A stretch of DNA of 34,600 bases from positions 1 to 34,600 of the forward strand of contig JBDZVX010000011.1 in the NCBI GenBank assembly GCA_040255925.1, written 5' to 3'. Position numbers and translations under genes: made by a program. The DNA comes from Nitrolancea sp040255925 (lineage in GTDB: Bacteria > Chloroflexota > Chloroflexia > Thermomicrobiales > Thermomicrobiaceae). The notes beneath the pieces were generated by a model. The model made no database searches. It saw nothing but the letters and a program-made list of their open reading frames with translations, and was not told the DNA's origin. This document shows positions 7,276-16,467 of this stretch, in pieces; position 1 is the stretch's first letter, and every line of letters begins with the position of its first letter.

Positions 7276-7656
7276 CTATCTGTTCGCGACATGCCTGTTA
7301 TTTCGCTCCAGCCTTTGTTGCAACCCCTTAATGACAATTCAATAATTTACAAGCAAGACATTGTAGAACAATCATAACAATCTCGTTTGATTTTCGCGAT
7401 GACTGGTTGGTAGAATTCCTCCAAGGTGATGGCGACAACCCGAGGCAGCCAAAAATAATTCGAGACTGAACGGCGCATTCAGATCACTCTGGAGTTAGTC
7501 CGTTAATGGGTGTCATCACCGATTGTCGCCGATCGCGAGCCGCTTGGCGGCCTGGTGGGAGGTTGGTGTGGGAACTATCCAAGGTCTATCGCCAGCGCCA
7601 ATAACCCCCTTTAAGTCGATTGATCGCATGATCCAAGCGGGCCGAAGGAGTCAACG

Positions 7657-10600
7657 GTGAGCCATAACCGTGATCTCGATTACATGGTTCTGACGCCAGC
7701 CGGAATTCCGGATGCTTCACTGGCGATCGCCGGCAGCCGGGCGGGCGCGGTGGGGCTGCTCAACCTGGAGTTCGCCAGTGGGCCGGCCGCCGCGCGAGCG
7801 GCACTATCCGACCTGACCACATTTGGACGGGGACGGATCGGCGTTACCCTGGACGCAGAGGCAGAGGAACTCCTCGACTTCGTGCTCACACAGTCGTCCC
7901 CGAGTCTCGACGTGATTGTCCTCACCAGTAGCGCCTTGGAGCGACTCAGCCGGCAGGTCGAGACCATCCATGCGCATGGCCGCCGGGCCTACCTGGTCGT
8001 CACCAGCCTGGGCGAGGCCGAATCGGGCCAAGCGGCTGGGGTTGATGCGCTGATCGCGAAGGGGAACGAAGCGGGTGGCTGGGTGGGAGAGGAAACCGCG
8101 TTTGTCCTGCTCCAGCGGCTGATAACCCGGATTCACCTGCCGATCTGGGTGCAGGGCGGTATCGGACTCCACACCGCGGCCGCCTGTGCCGTGGCCGGCG
8201 CCGCGGGAGTCGTCCTCGACGGTCAACTCCTGCTCGCTCGTGAGAGCCCGCTCCCGGAACGCGTCCAAGCGCGTATCAGCGCGATGGATGGCAGCGAAAC
8301 GCTCTGCCTCGGTACGGCAGCCGGCGCCTCATTTCGTGCGTATTCGCGGCCGAATCTGCCCCCTGTGGAGGAGCTACGACGATTCGAGACTTCCAGCTTG
8401 ACGGGTGATCAACCGGTAGAACAATTACGTCGGGCTTGGCGGACCCTCGTGAGGGAGCGAGTGGGCTGGCAACAACCGGAGGAATCGATCCTGGCGATCG
8501 GCCAGGATGCCGCCTTCGCCGCGGACCTCGCCCAGCGATTCGGCACGGTTGGCGGCATCTTATCCGGCTTACGACAGGCGGTCCAGGACCACTGCTCCAG
8601 CGCACAGCCTGGCGACGTGCTTGCCGAAGGCGCGCCACTGGCGCAATCCCATGGCACACGTTATCCGATCGTACAGGGTCCGATGACACGGGTCAGCGAC
8701 CGGGCGGAATTCGCCGCCGCTGTCGCCAACGCGGGCGGACTTCCGTTTCTCGCGCTGGCGCTGCTCCGTGCCCCGGAGCTCAAGACGCTACTGGAATCGA
8801 CCCGCCAGCAGCTGGGCGACCGGCCGTGGGGCGTGGGAATCCTGGGATTCGTTCCCCCGGAGCTGCGGGCCGAACAACTCGACGTCATACGCGCTTGTCG
8901 ACCGCCCTTCGCCCTAATCGCCGGGGGAAGACCGGATCAGGCACGGGTGCTCGAAGATGACGGTATTCTCACCTACTTGCACGTACCTTCGCCGGGCCTT
9001 CTCCAGATGTATCTCAAAGATGGAGCCCGGCGCTTCGTCTTCGAGGGGCGGGAGTGTGGCGGGCACGTCGGTCCTCGAACCAGCTTTGTGCTCTGGGATA
9101 CGATGATTCGCGTGCTCCTCGCCGACATTCCGGCTGGGGCAGCGCCCGGCGAATACCACGTGTTGTTTGCCGGCGGCATTCACGACGGGTTATCAGCGGC
9201 GATGGTCGCCGCCATGGCGACCCCCCTGGTCGAGCGGGGCATCCGCGTCGGCGTACTCCTCGGTACCGCATATCTGTTCACCGAGGAGGCTGTCCGTTGC
9301 GGAGCCATTACTCCAGGATTCCAGCAGGCCGCGCTCGGCTGCGATCGCACTGTACTCCTGGAAACCGGCCCCGGCCACGCGACCCGCTGCGCACCGTCGC
9401 CCTTTGCCACCGATTTTGCCCGTGAAAAGCGCCGGCTGACGCAGAACCGTCTGCCGACGGCGGAGGTACGCGATCATCTCGAAGCATTGAACATTGGACG
9501 GTTGCGGGTCGCCTCGAAGGGCGTCGATCGGAACACTCGCTTCGGCCAGGATCAGGAAGCCCCCAAATTAGTCGCGGTCGATGCCGAGGAGCAGTGGGCT
9601 CGCGGGATGTACATGATTGGGCAGGCGGCCGCGTTGACCAACCGCACGTGTACGCTGGCAGAACTGCACGCTGAGGTGTCGAAGGGCAGTACGAGGCATC
9701 TCAACGCGCTGCCGGTCTCATCGCCCGAAATTGAGTCGTCGCCGCCGGAACCGGCCGAAGTGGCGATCGTCGGCATCGGCTGCATCCTGCCGGGCGCTCC
9801 CGATCTCCCGGCGTTTTGGGCCAACATCCTCAACAAGGTGGATGCCATCACCGAGGTGCCAGCCAGCCGTTGGGATTGGCGCCACTACTACGATCCGGAC
9901 CGGTCGGCTCGTGACAAAGTCTACTCCCGCTGGGGTGGGTTCATCGATGACGTGCCCTTCGATCCGGTCTCCTTCGGCATGCCGCCCAATTCGCTCCACT
10001 CGATCGAGCCGTTTCAGCTCCTGGGACTGGCGGTCGTTCGGGCCGCGCTTCAGGATGCTGGGTATCTCGATCGGCCGTTCCCGCGCGAGCGCACCTCGGT
10101 CATTCTGGGTGCCGGTGGCGGTGGCGCCGATCTTAGCGGGAACTATGTCGTGCGATCGAGCTTGCCCTCCCTGTTCGGAGAGAGCGCGACCAGCTTGACC
10201 GACCAGCTGACGGATGTCCTCCCGGAGTGGACGGAAGACTCGTTTGCCGGAATCTTAATGAACGTCGCCGCCGGCAGGATCGCCAACCGGTTCGATTTCG
10301 GCGGCGTCAACTACACGGTCGATGCCGCCTGCGCATCCTCGCTGGCCGCCGTCTACCTGGCCGTGCGCGACCTGGAGTCCCGCACCAGTGATGTCGCCGT
10401 GGTCGGCGGTGTCGACGCGATCCAAAATCCCTTCGCCTACCTCTGCTTCAGCAAGACGCAAGCGCTCTCCCCGTCCGGCCGCTGCCGTCCATTTGATGCG
10501 CGGGCGGATGGGATCGCCATCAGCGAAGGCTTCGCCGCGGTCGTCCTCAAGCGGTTATCCGATGCCGAACGGGATGGAGATCGCATTTACGCCGTCATTC

Positions 10601-13600
10601 GTGGGGTCGGCGGAGCCAGCGATGGCCGGGACCGGAGTCTGACCGCGCCCCGGCCGGAAGGGCAGATGCGAGCGCTCGAACGTGCCTACGCCCAAGCCCA
10701 GTTTTCGCCCGCAACGGTCGGACTCGTCGAGGCCCATGGCACTGGAACCGTCGCCGGTGATCAGGCCGAGGTTGAAGCACTCTCCACCTTTTTCGCGCGG
10801 TCCGGCGCCGGACGCCAGCGCTGCGCGATTGGCTCAGTCAAGTCGATGATCGGCCACACCAAAGCAACGGCCGGCGTTGCCGGGCTGATCAAGGTCGCGC
10901 TGGCCCTCCATCATCGCGTATTGCCTCCGACGCTGGGTGTCACCGAACCCAACCCCAAGGCGAACTTCCCGGCGAGCCCGTTTTATGTCAATACCGAGGC
11001 ACGGCCCTGGGTTCAGGATGCGGAGGGACATCCCCGGCGAGCCGGAGTCAGCGCCTTTGGGTTCGGCGGCACCGACTTCCACGTGGCCGTCGAGGAATAC
11101 ACCGGCAATTTCCGTCCGGCGCCGAGCACCGTCATCGATCCTTGGCCGGCCGAACTCCTGCTCTGGCGGCGACGGTCCCGTGCGGAGATTCTGGAGGCGG
11201 TGACCGGCCTCGTCGAAAAACTGGAGCGTGGCGCTCGGCCGCAGCTGGCCGATCTAGCCTATACGCTAGCGCTTCAAGCCTCCGAGGTCGAATCCGGGTT
11301 TGCGACGCTGGCCATCGTCGCGAGTTCGCTTACCGAGTTGACCGAAAAGCTTCAGGCCGCTCGCGCTCTCCTCCGGGGGAATTCGAAGCGCGAGCATCTT
11401 CCCACTGGCATCCATTACGCCGACCAGCCGCTTGCCTCGATGGGCAAGGTGGCTTTCCTCTTCCCTGGGCAGGGCTCGCAATACGTGAATATGGCCCGCG
11501 ATCTATCGGTGGCATTCCCAGCGGTTCGAGCATGCTTCGACCGGGCGGATCGGATTCTGGTCGGGGCGTTCGAGCAACCCCTCAGCCGGTATATCTTCCC
11601 ACCGCCCGTCTTCTCACCGGAGGAAGAGGCGCGGCAGCGGTCTGAGCTGACCGAAACGAATATCGCGCAACCAGCACTCGGCGTCACGGGTCTGGCCTAC
11701 TTCCGGCTCCTGCGGTCGCTGGGAGTGGAGCCGGCGATGACGGCAGGCCACAGCTACGGCGAATTTGTTGCACTGTACGCCGCCGGGTGTTTGAGCGAGG
11801 AGACGCTGCTCCGGCTGTCAGAGGCCCGTGGCCGCTTCATGCGGGAGGGCGCGGGGGAAGACAGTGGAACGATGGCGGCAGCCGACGCGGCGCCGGAGGC
11901 ATTGCAGCAGCTTCTAGCCGATCCAGGGTTGACACTCGCCAACCTCAATGCGCCTCAGCAAACGGTGATCTCCGGAACACGGGCAAGTATCGAACGGGCC
12001 ATGGCCTGGTGTGCGGAGCAGGGAATCCGCGTGCATCCCCTTCCCGTTGCCTGCGCGTTCCATTCTCCGCTGGTCGCGCCTGCTCAGCGCCGGTTCGCCG
12101 ATCTCCTCGGCCGGACCTCGATCGAACAGCCACGGATTCCCGTGTTTTCCAACACGACGGCCACTGAGTTTCCGGATGACGCTCAGGCGATCGGCCGCCT
12201 CCTGGCGGAGCACCTGGTCCGGCCCGTCGAATTCGTCCGTGAGATCGAGGCCATGTACCGCGCGGGGGCTCGCATCTTTGTGGAAGTCGGACCTCGCGGC
12301 GTCCTGAGTGGACTCACCGGCCGAATTCTGGGAAATCAGCCACACCTTTGCGTGGCCTTGGATCAGCCCGGACGTCTGGGACCGGTGCACCTGCTTCATA
12401 GCCTGGCGGCGCTTGCGGCCGAGGGCGTGCCGCTTCGTGCCGAACATCTCTTCGATGGCAGGCAAGTCCGGAAGCTCGCGCTCCCCATGCTGGAGCGAGA
12501 AACCGGCAGGACGGCGTTGTCACCGACAAGCTGGCTCGTCAATGGCGGCCGCGCCAGGCCGGCCAACGGACGCGGCTCGGTGGAGGTACCGCGGGTGCCG
12601 CTCCGGATCGCGGTCTTGGATGGCGCAGGTGCCTCAACGGCCAGCTGGAAATCCGGGGACACAGCGGCGGAACGGAGTACGCCAGCGAGTCCCGAGTCAC
12701 CTGGAAACGGGCGACCCGAGGTGGAATCCTGGGGAGTGCCCGCGCCATCGCCGCCCGGAACGAATGGCGGGCAGGCAACCGGCGGCAATCATCATCACCT
12801 CGAGCAAGCAATGGAGCCAGTACCCGGCCACCAGAACGGCCACCCACTACAGACCCACGAAGCCAAGACGACATCCGGCAAGGCGAATCTACTAAGTGAA
12901 AGGTCGCGACGAATGGGAGCCTCGAATGGCGCGCACGACGATCGCGCCCATATGGGAGGTCCGCCGGAATCACCGGCGCCGCCGCGCCCCTCGACGCCAG
13001 CCCTCGCCCCATCCTTCACACCAGCAAGCGAGCGGGCAGACGTTGCCATGAGCCAGTTCCAGCACGTCATGCAGCATTTTCTCGACACCCAGAAGGCGGT
13101 GATGCTCGCCTATCTCGGCAGTCGGGGAACGACGTCCAGCGCTCCAGAATGGTATGAGAGCCGGACCACGACCAGCGCCGCACTCAGGCAGCTACCGATT
13201 CGAGAGTCGCACGTGGCGATCCCCGCAAGCCCCAAGATACCCACGCCTAGTCAGCCGGTTTCGTCGCAGGGGGCTAACGGCAACGGCCACGTAGCCGGGA
13301 ACGAAGCCAGCCAACCAGCCCCCCGCATTCCAGATCCAGCCGCGTCAATGCCATCACCGGCGCCGGTCGCGGCCCCGCCAGTTGACCAACCGTCGCCGGA
13401 GCTGTCCCCCTCGACCGGCCGATACGTCCGGCCGACGCGGCAACAGATCACCGATCAACTCCTGACCGTGGTCAGTGAGCGAACCGGCTATCCGACCGAG
13501 ATGCTCGCACTTGATGCAGACCTGGAAGCGGACCTCGGAATCGACTCGATCAAGCGGGTAGAGATTGCCGGAACAATCCTCCGGTCGCTCGACCTGCCGC

Positions 13601-16395
13601 CTGGAACGTCCCCTGATATCGAGCAATTGACGGCCAGCCGGACCCTCGGGCAGGTCGTCGGGACACTGGAACGGCTCTTCGCACCCGCTACCGCGGACGC
13701 GGCGCTTTCCGCGCCGGGAACCGGAGCACTCCGAGAGGATGATGGCCGCCCTTTTGAGGAAACGCCGGTCGACGCTGGTATCGGCCGGCTTCTCCTTCAA
13801 GTCGCACCTGCTCCTCCTATTTCGCGCTCGTCCAGCTTGGCGAAAAATGGCGTCGTCGTGATCGTGGATGACGAGACGGGCATCGGCGAACAGTTGGCCG
13901 CTCGCCTGGACCGCCGAGGGCACCGGAGCATTCGCATCGTCTCGGGAGATGCGCCGACAGGTGAAGCTGGCGTGATCACGGCTGACCTCAGCCAGCCGGA
14001 CGCGGTGGCCGGACTCGTGAACCGGCTCCACGCGGATGTTGGCCCGGTCAGCGGGTTCGTACACCTGGCCGCGCTGCGCCCCGGCACTGATGAAATCGGC
14101 CTAGATGCCGATCGCTGGCGTGCCAGGCTGGATCAGGACCTAACGGCATTCTTCCTCCTGGTTCAAGCGCTCCGGCCGGATCTCGAACATGCAGTGGAAT
14201 CCGGCGGCGCGGTGGTGCTGGCCGCGACATCGCTCGGCGGCGCGTTTGCCAGCGATCAACCAGCCCTGCCCTACTTCCCCGGCCATGGGGGAATCCCTGG
14301 CTTTCTCAAGACGCTCGCGCAAGAGTGGCCGGCGATCCGCGTGAAAGCGGTGGACATCGCGCCCGCGCAACCCGCGATGGCCGTCCACTGGCTGGAGGCG
14401 GAGCTGTTTGCCGCGGACGGTGTGGTTGAGATTGGCTACCGGGACGGACAACGGACACGGCTAGACCTGCTTCCGGCGCCTCGATCGGACCGCCGGGACC
14501 CGGCGCCGTTGGATCGAAACTCCGTGGTCCTGATCACCGGCGGCGCGCGAGGAATCACCGCTGAATCGGCACTGAGACTGGCGGAAGCCTATCAACCAAC
14601 GTTGCTCCTGGTGGGACGCACGCCGGAGCCGGACGGACCAGAATCTACCCAGACGTCGGGATTGACCGAGCCGCAGGCGCTCAAGCGAGCATTGATCGAG
14701 CAGCACCGGCAGGATGGGTCGCTGGTCACGCCAGCCCGGATCGAAGCGGCCTACCGTCGCCTCCTGCATGAGCGGGAACTGCGCCAGAACCTGGAGCGGC
14801 TCCGGCAGACCGGCGCACGAATCGATTACCGGACCTGTGACGTGCAGGACACGGCCGCGTTCACCACGCTGATCGACGAGTTGTATGGCACGTACGGCCG
14901 GATCGACGGCGCGATTCACGGCGCCGGGATCATCGAGGACAAGCTCGTCCGCGATAAGCAGCGCTCGTCGTTCGAGCGCGTCCTGTCAACCAAGTTGAAC
15001 GGCGCGCTCGTCCTCGCCAACCGGTTGCGGCCGGACACGCTTCGCTTTCTGGTCTTTTTCAGTTCCGTATCCGGGCGCTTCGGCAATCGAGGTCAGGGAG
15101 ACTACGCGGCGGCCAGCGAAATCTTGAACAAGCTCGCACTGCACCTCGATCAGCGGTGGCCGGCACACGTGGTGTCGATTAACTGGGGACCGTGGCTGAC
15201 GACCGGAATGGTATCCGCCGAGGTTAAGCGGCAGTTCGCGGAGCGAGGAGTGACGTTGATTCCGGTAGACGTGGGATGCCGACGACTCGAAGAAGAAATC
15301 CGTTCCGGCCGCAAAGGCGAGGTTGAAGTCCTGGTTGCCGGAGCCAAGGATATCGGTAATGGGACGGGAGCGAAGCCGGAGACTGCCGTCTCCGGCTTCG
15401 CGGCGGCTGCCCACAACGACCGACCGGGAGTACCCGGCAATTCGCTCCCGCTGCTGGCGGCGAGCAGACGCTCCCACGACCCACACAGTGGGCTGGAAAT
15501 CGTGCGCCCGCTGGACCCAGCACATGATCTCTACCTGAACGACCACCGGATCGACGGGAATCCGGTCTTCCCCTTCGCGATGGCGATCGAATTGATGGCA
15601 GAGGTCGCTGCGGCGGGATGGCCGGAACTGGACGTGAGGTCGGTTCGGCAGGTCCGGCTCCTCCGGGGCATTACGGTCGACCGGGCGCGAAATCCGGTTC
15701 GAGTGACCGCGCGTCCAAGCGTCCAAGGTCCGGGTAGCAGCAATCGGTCGGGTCTCTTCCTGGACCTGACCATCGCATCTGCTGATGATCCCCGTATCGT
15801 GCATTACCGGGGAGTCGTTGAACTTGGGCCGCGAACCGGTGGCGCGGATCTGGAGGAACCGGCCCGGTCTGTTGGGGAGACCTCGACGCTCGATAATGCC
15901 ACGCCGTTCCCGATGAGCGTCGCCGACGCCTATCACGACTGGCTCTTCCACGGTCCGCTATTCCAGGGGATTTCCGCAATAGAAGCGATTGGTCCTTCCG
16001 GAGCCCGCGCGGCCCTGCGGCATTCCTCTCCAGGAGTGTGTCTCAGTGGCAATCCGGGCGGGGATTGGCTGATCGATCCGGTCGTTATCGACAGCGCGCT
16101 CCAGATGCAGCTCGTCTGGGCACGGCACCACTGGGATGTCACCATGCTCCCATCTACCCTCCAGGAATACCGGCATTTTAGACCGTTACGGAGTGAGCCA
16201 CGCTCACAGCGCGGCACGAACGAGGTGGCCGGTATCCGGTATGAGCTGCGAATCCGGCCCGAGAGCCAGGCACCGATCTGCCATGCCGATCACTATTTCT
16301 ACGGAGCGGATGGGCAACCGCTCGGAGTACTCACCGGCATGATGGGCGTGGGGAGCGCGGCGCTCAATCGCTTGGGTGGAGCCAGCCGGCGATGA
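7657..16395 (+). CDS. PKS1: type I lipid/polyketide synthase, FabK-like x2-KS-AT-ACP-KR-DH
   Basis: A 2912-aa megasynthase. Domains in order: a FabK/nitronate-monooxygenase-like flavin barrel (about 5-250); a second, PfaD-like barrel (about 330-640) with H470 in ECGGHVGP; ketosynthase (about 700-1150) with C892 in VDAACASS, H1027 and H1067; acyltransferase (about 1262-1560) with S1366 in GHSYGEF and H1469; a disordered Pro/Ser/Asn linker with a helical motif at 1798-1822; one PUFA-type ACP (S1964 in LGIDSIKRVE); a structural KR half (about 2065-2270) and catalytic KR (about 2289-2560, TGGARGIT); and a double-hotdog dehydratase (about 2610-2890, H2630 and D2812). The set allows extension, ketoreduction and dehydration, with enoyl reduction if the flavin barrels act. 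There is no thioesterase. In the first barrel the FabK-type His is Trp (W142). Start GTG has GAAGGAG 6 nt upstream. A palindrome interrupts the KR-DH linker. Confidence 0.9.
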   Translation: MSHNRDLDYMVLTPAGIPDASLAIAGSRAGAVGLLNLEFASGPAAARAALSDLTTFGRGRIGVTLDAEAEELLDFVLTQSSPSLDVIVLTSSALERLSRQVETIHAHGRRAYLVVTSLGEAESGQAAGVDALIAKGNEAGGWVGEETAFVLLQRLITRIHLPIWVQGGIGLHTAAACAVAGAAGVVLDGQLLLARESPLPERVQARISAMDGSETLCLGTAAGASFRAYSRPNLPPVEELRRFETSSLTGDQPVEQLRRAWRTLVRERVGWQQPEESILAIGQDAAFAADLAQRFGTVGGILSGLRQAVQDHCSSAQPGDVLAEGAPLAQSHGTRYPIVQGPMTRVSDRAEFAAAVANAGGLPFLALALLRAPELKTLLESTRQQLGDRPWGVGILGFVPPELRAEQLDVIRACRPPFALIAGGRPDQARVLEDDGILTYLHVPSPGLLQMYLKDGARRFVFEGRECGGHVGPRTSFVLWDTMIRVLLADIPAGAAPGEYHVLFAGGIHDGLSAAMVAAMATPLVERGIRVGVLLGTAYLFTEEAVRCGAITPGFQQAALGCDRTVLLETGPGHATRCAPSPFATDFAREKRRLTQNRLPTAEVRDHLEALNIGRLRVASKGVDRNTRFGQDQEAPKLVAVDAEEQWARGMYMIGQAAALTNRTCTLAELHAEVSKGSTRHLNALPVSSPEIESSPPEPAEVAIVGIGCILPGAPDLPAFWANILNKVDAITEVPASRWDWRHYYDPDRSARDKVYSRWGGFIDDVPFDPVSFGMPPNSLHSIEPFQLLGLAVVRAALQDAGYLDRPFPRERTSVILGAGGGGADLSGNYVVRSSLPSLFGESATSLTDQLTDVLPEWTEDSFAGILMNVAAGRIANRFDFGGVNYTVDAACASSLAAVYLAVRDLESRTSDVAVVGGVDAIQNPFAYLCFSKTQALSPSGRCRPFDARADGIAISEGFAAVVLKRLSDAERDGDRIYAVIRGVGGASDGRDRSLTAPRPEGQMRALERAYAQAQFSPATVGLVEAHGTGTVAGDQAEVEALSTFFARSGAGRQRCAIGSVKSMIGHTKATAGVAGLIKVALALHHRVLPPTLGVTEPNPKANFPASPFYVNTEARPWVQDAEGHPRRAGVSAFGFGGTDFHVAVEEYTGNFRPAPSTVIDPWPAELLLWRRRSRAEILEAVTGLVEKLERGARPQLADLAYTLALQASEVESGFATLAIVASSLTELTEKLQAARALLRGNSKREHLPTGIHYADQPLASMGKVAFLFPGQGSQYVNMARDLSVAFPAVRACFDRADRILVGAFEQPLSRYIFPPPVFSPEEEARQRSELTETNIAQPALGVTGLAYFRLLRSLGVEPAMTAGHSYGEFVALYAAGCLSEETLLRLSEARGRFMREGAGEDSGTMAAADAAPEALQQLLADPGLTLANLNAPQQTVISGTRASIERAMAWCAEQGIRVHPLPVACAFHSPLVAPAQRRFADLLGRTSIEQPRIPVFSNTTATEFPDDAQAIGRLLAEHLVRPVEFVREIEAMYRAGARIFVEVGPRGVLSGLTGRILGNQPHLCVALDQPGRLGPVHLLHSLAALAAEGVPLRAEHLFDGRQVRKLALPMLERETGRTALSPTSWLVNGGRARPANGRGSVEVPRVPLRIAVLDGAGASTASWKSGDTAAERSTPASPESPGNGRPEVESWGVPAPSPPGTNGGQATGGNHHHLEQAMEPVPGHQNGHPLQTHEAKTTSGKANLLSERSRRMGASNGAHDDRAHMGGPPESPAPPRPSTPALAPSFTPASERADVAMSQFQHVMQHFLDTQKAVMLAYLGSRGTTSSAPEWYESRTTTSAALRQLPIRESHVAIPASPKIPTPSQPVSSQGANGNGHVAGNEASQPAPRIPDPAASMPSPAPVAAPPVDQPSPELSPSTGRYVRPTRQQITDQLLTVVSERTGYPTEMLALDADLEADLGIDSIKRVEIAGTILRSLDLPPGTSPDIEQLTASRTLGQVVGTLERLFAPATADAALSAPGTGALREDDGRPFEETPVDAGIGRLLLQVAPAPPISRSSSLAKNGVVVIVDDETGIGEQLAARLDRRGHRSIRIVSGDAPTGEAGVITADLSQPDAVAGLVNRLHADVGPVSGFVHLAALRPGTDEIGLDADRWRARLDQDLTAFFLLVQALRPDLEHAVESGGAVVLAATSLGGAFASDQPALPYFPGHGGIPGFLKTLAQEWPAIRVKAVDIAPAQPAMAVHWLEAELFAADGVVEIGYRDGQRTRLDLLPAPRSDRRDPAPLDRNSVVLITGGARGITAESALRLAEAYQPTLLLVGRTPEPDGPESTQTSGLTEPQALKRALIEQHRQDGSLVTPARIEAAYRRLLHERELRQNLERLRQTGARIDYRTCDVQDTAAFTTLIDELYGTYGRIDGAIHGAGIIEDKLVRDKQRSSFERVLSTKLNGALVLANRLRPDTLRFLVFFSSVSGRFGNRGQGDYAAASEILNKLALHLDQRWPAHVVSINWGPWLTTGMVSAEVKRQFAERGVTLIPVDVGCRRLEEEIRSGRKGEVEVLVAGAKDIGNGTGAKPETAVSGFAAAAHNDRPGVPGNSLPLLAASRRSHDPHSGLEIVRPLDPAHDLYLNDHRIDGNPVFPFAMAIELMAEVAAAGWPELDVRSVRQVRLLRGITVDRARNPVRVTARPSVQGPGSSNRSGLFLDLTIASADDPRIVHYRGVVELGPRTGGADLEEPARSVGETSTLDNATPFPMSVADAYHDWLFHGPLFQGISAIEAIGPSGARAALRHSSPGVCLSGNPGGDWLIDPVVIDSALQMQLVWARHHWDVTMLPSTLQEYRHFRPLRSEPRSQRGTNEVAGIRYELRIRPESQAPICHADHYFYGADGQPLGVLTGMMGVGSAALNRLGGASRR
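15370..15401. repeat. Perfect palindrome inside the PKS1 KR-DH linker
   Basis: GCGAAGCCGGAGAC (15370-15383) and its exact complement (15388-15401) are separated by TGCC, a 14-bp perfect stem. It is translated in frame as AKPETAVSGFAA within the linker between ketoreductase and dehydratase. It resembles mobile REP-like palindromes or terminators that normally lie between genes. Confidence 0.75.
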
Positions 16396-16467
16396 AAGTA
16401 CGCGAGAGGGAACTGAGGGCCTGTCGGGGCGAACGACCTGATGCATCGGATGCAATTGGGGGCAACG

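Larger units (their letters stand above)
7080..7656. other. Promoter region between the AlkP gene and the PKS locus
   Basis: 577 bp with no gene I can support. It is markedly more AT-rich than its flanks, especially 7200-7400. It carries outward promoter candidates in both directions (7140-7148 minus, 7206-7233 plus) and a dyad at 7256-7275. The untranslated leader before PKS1 would be about 400 nt if the plus promoter is real, leaving room for further control elements that I could not identify. Confidence 0.6.
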
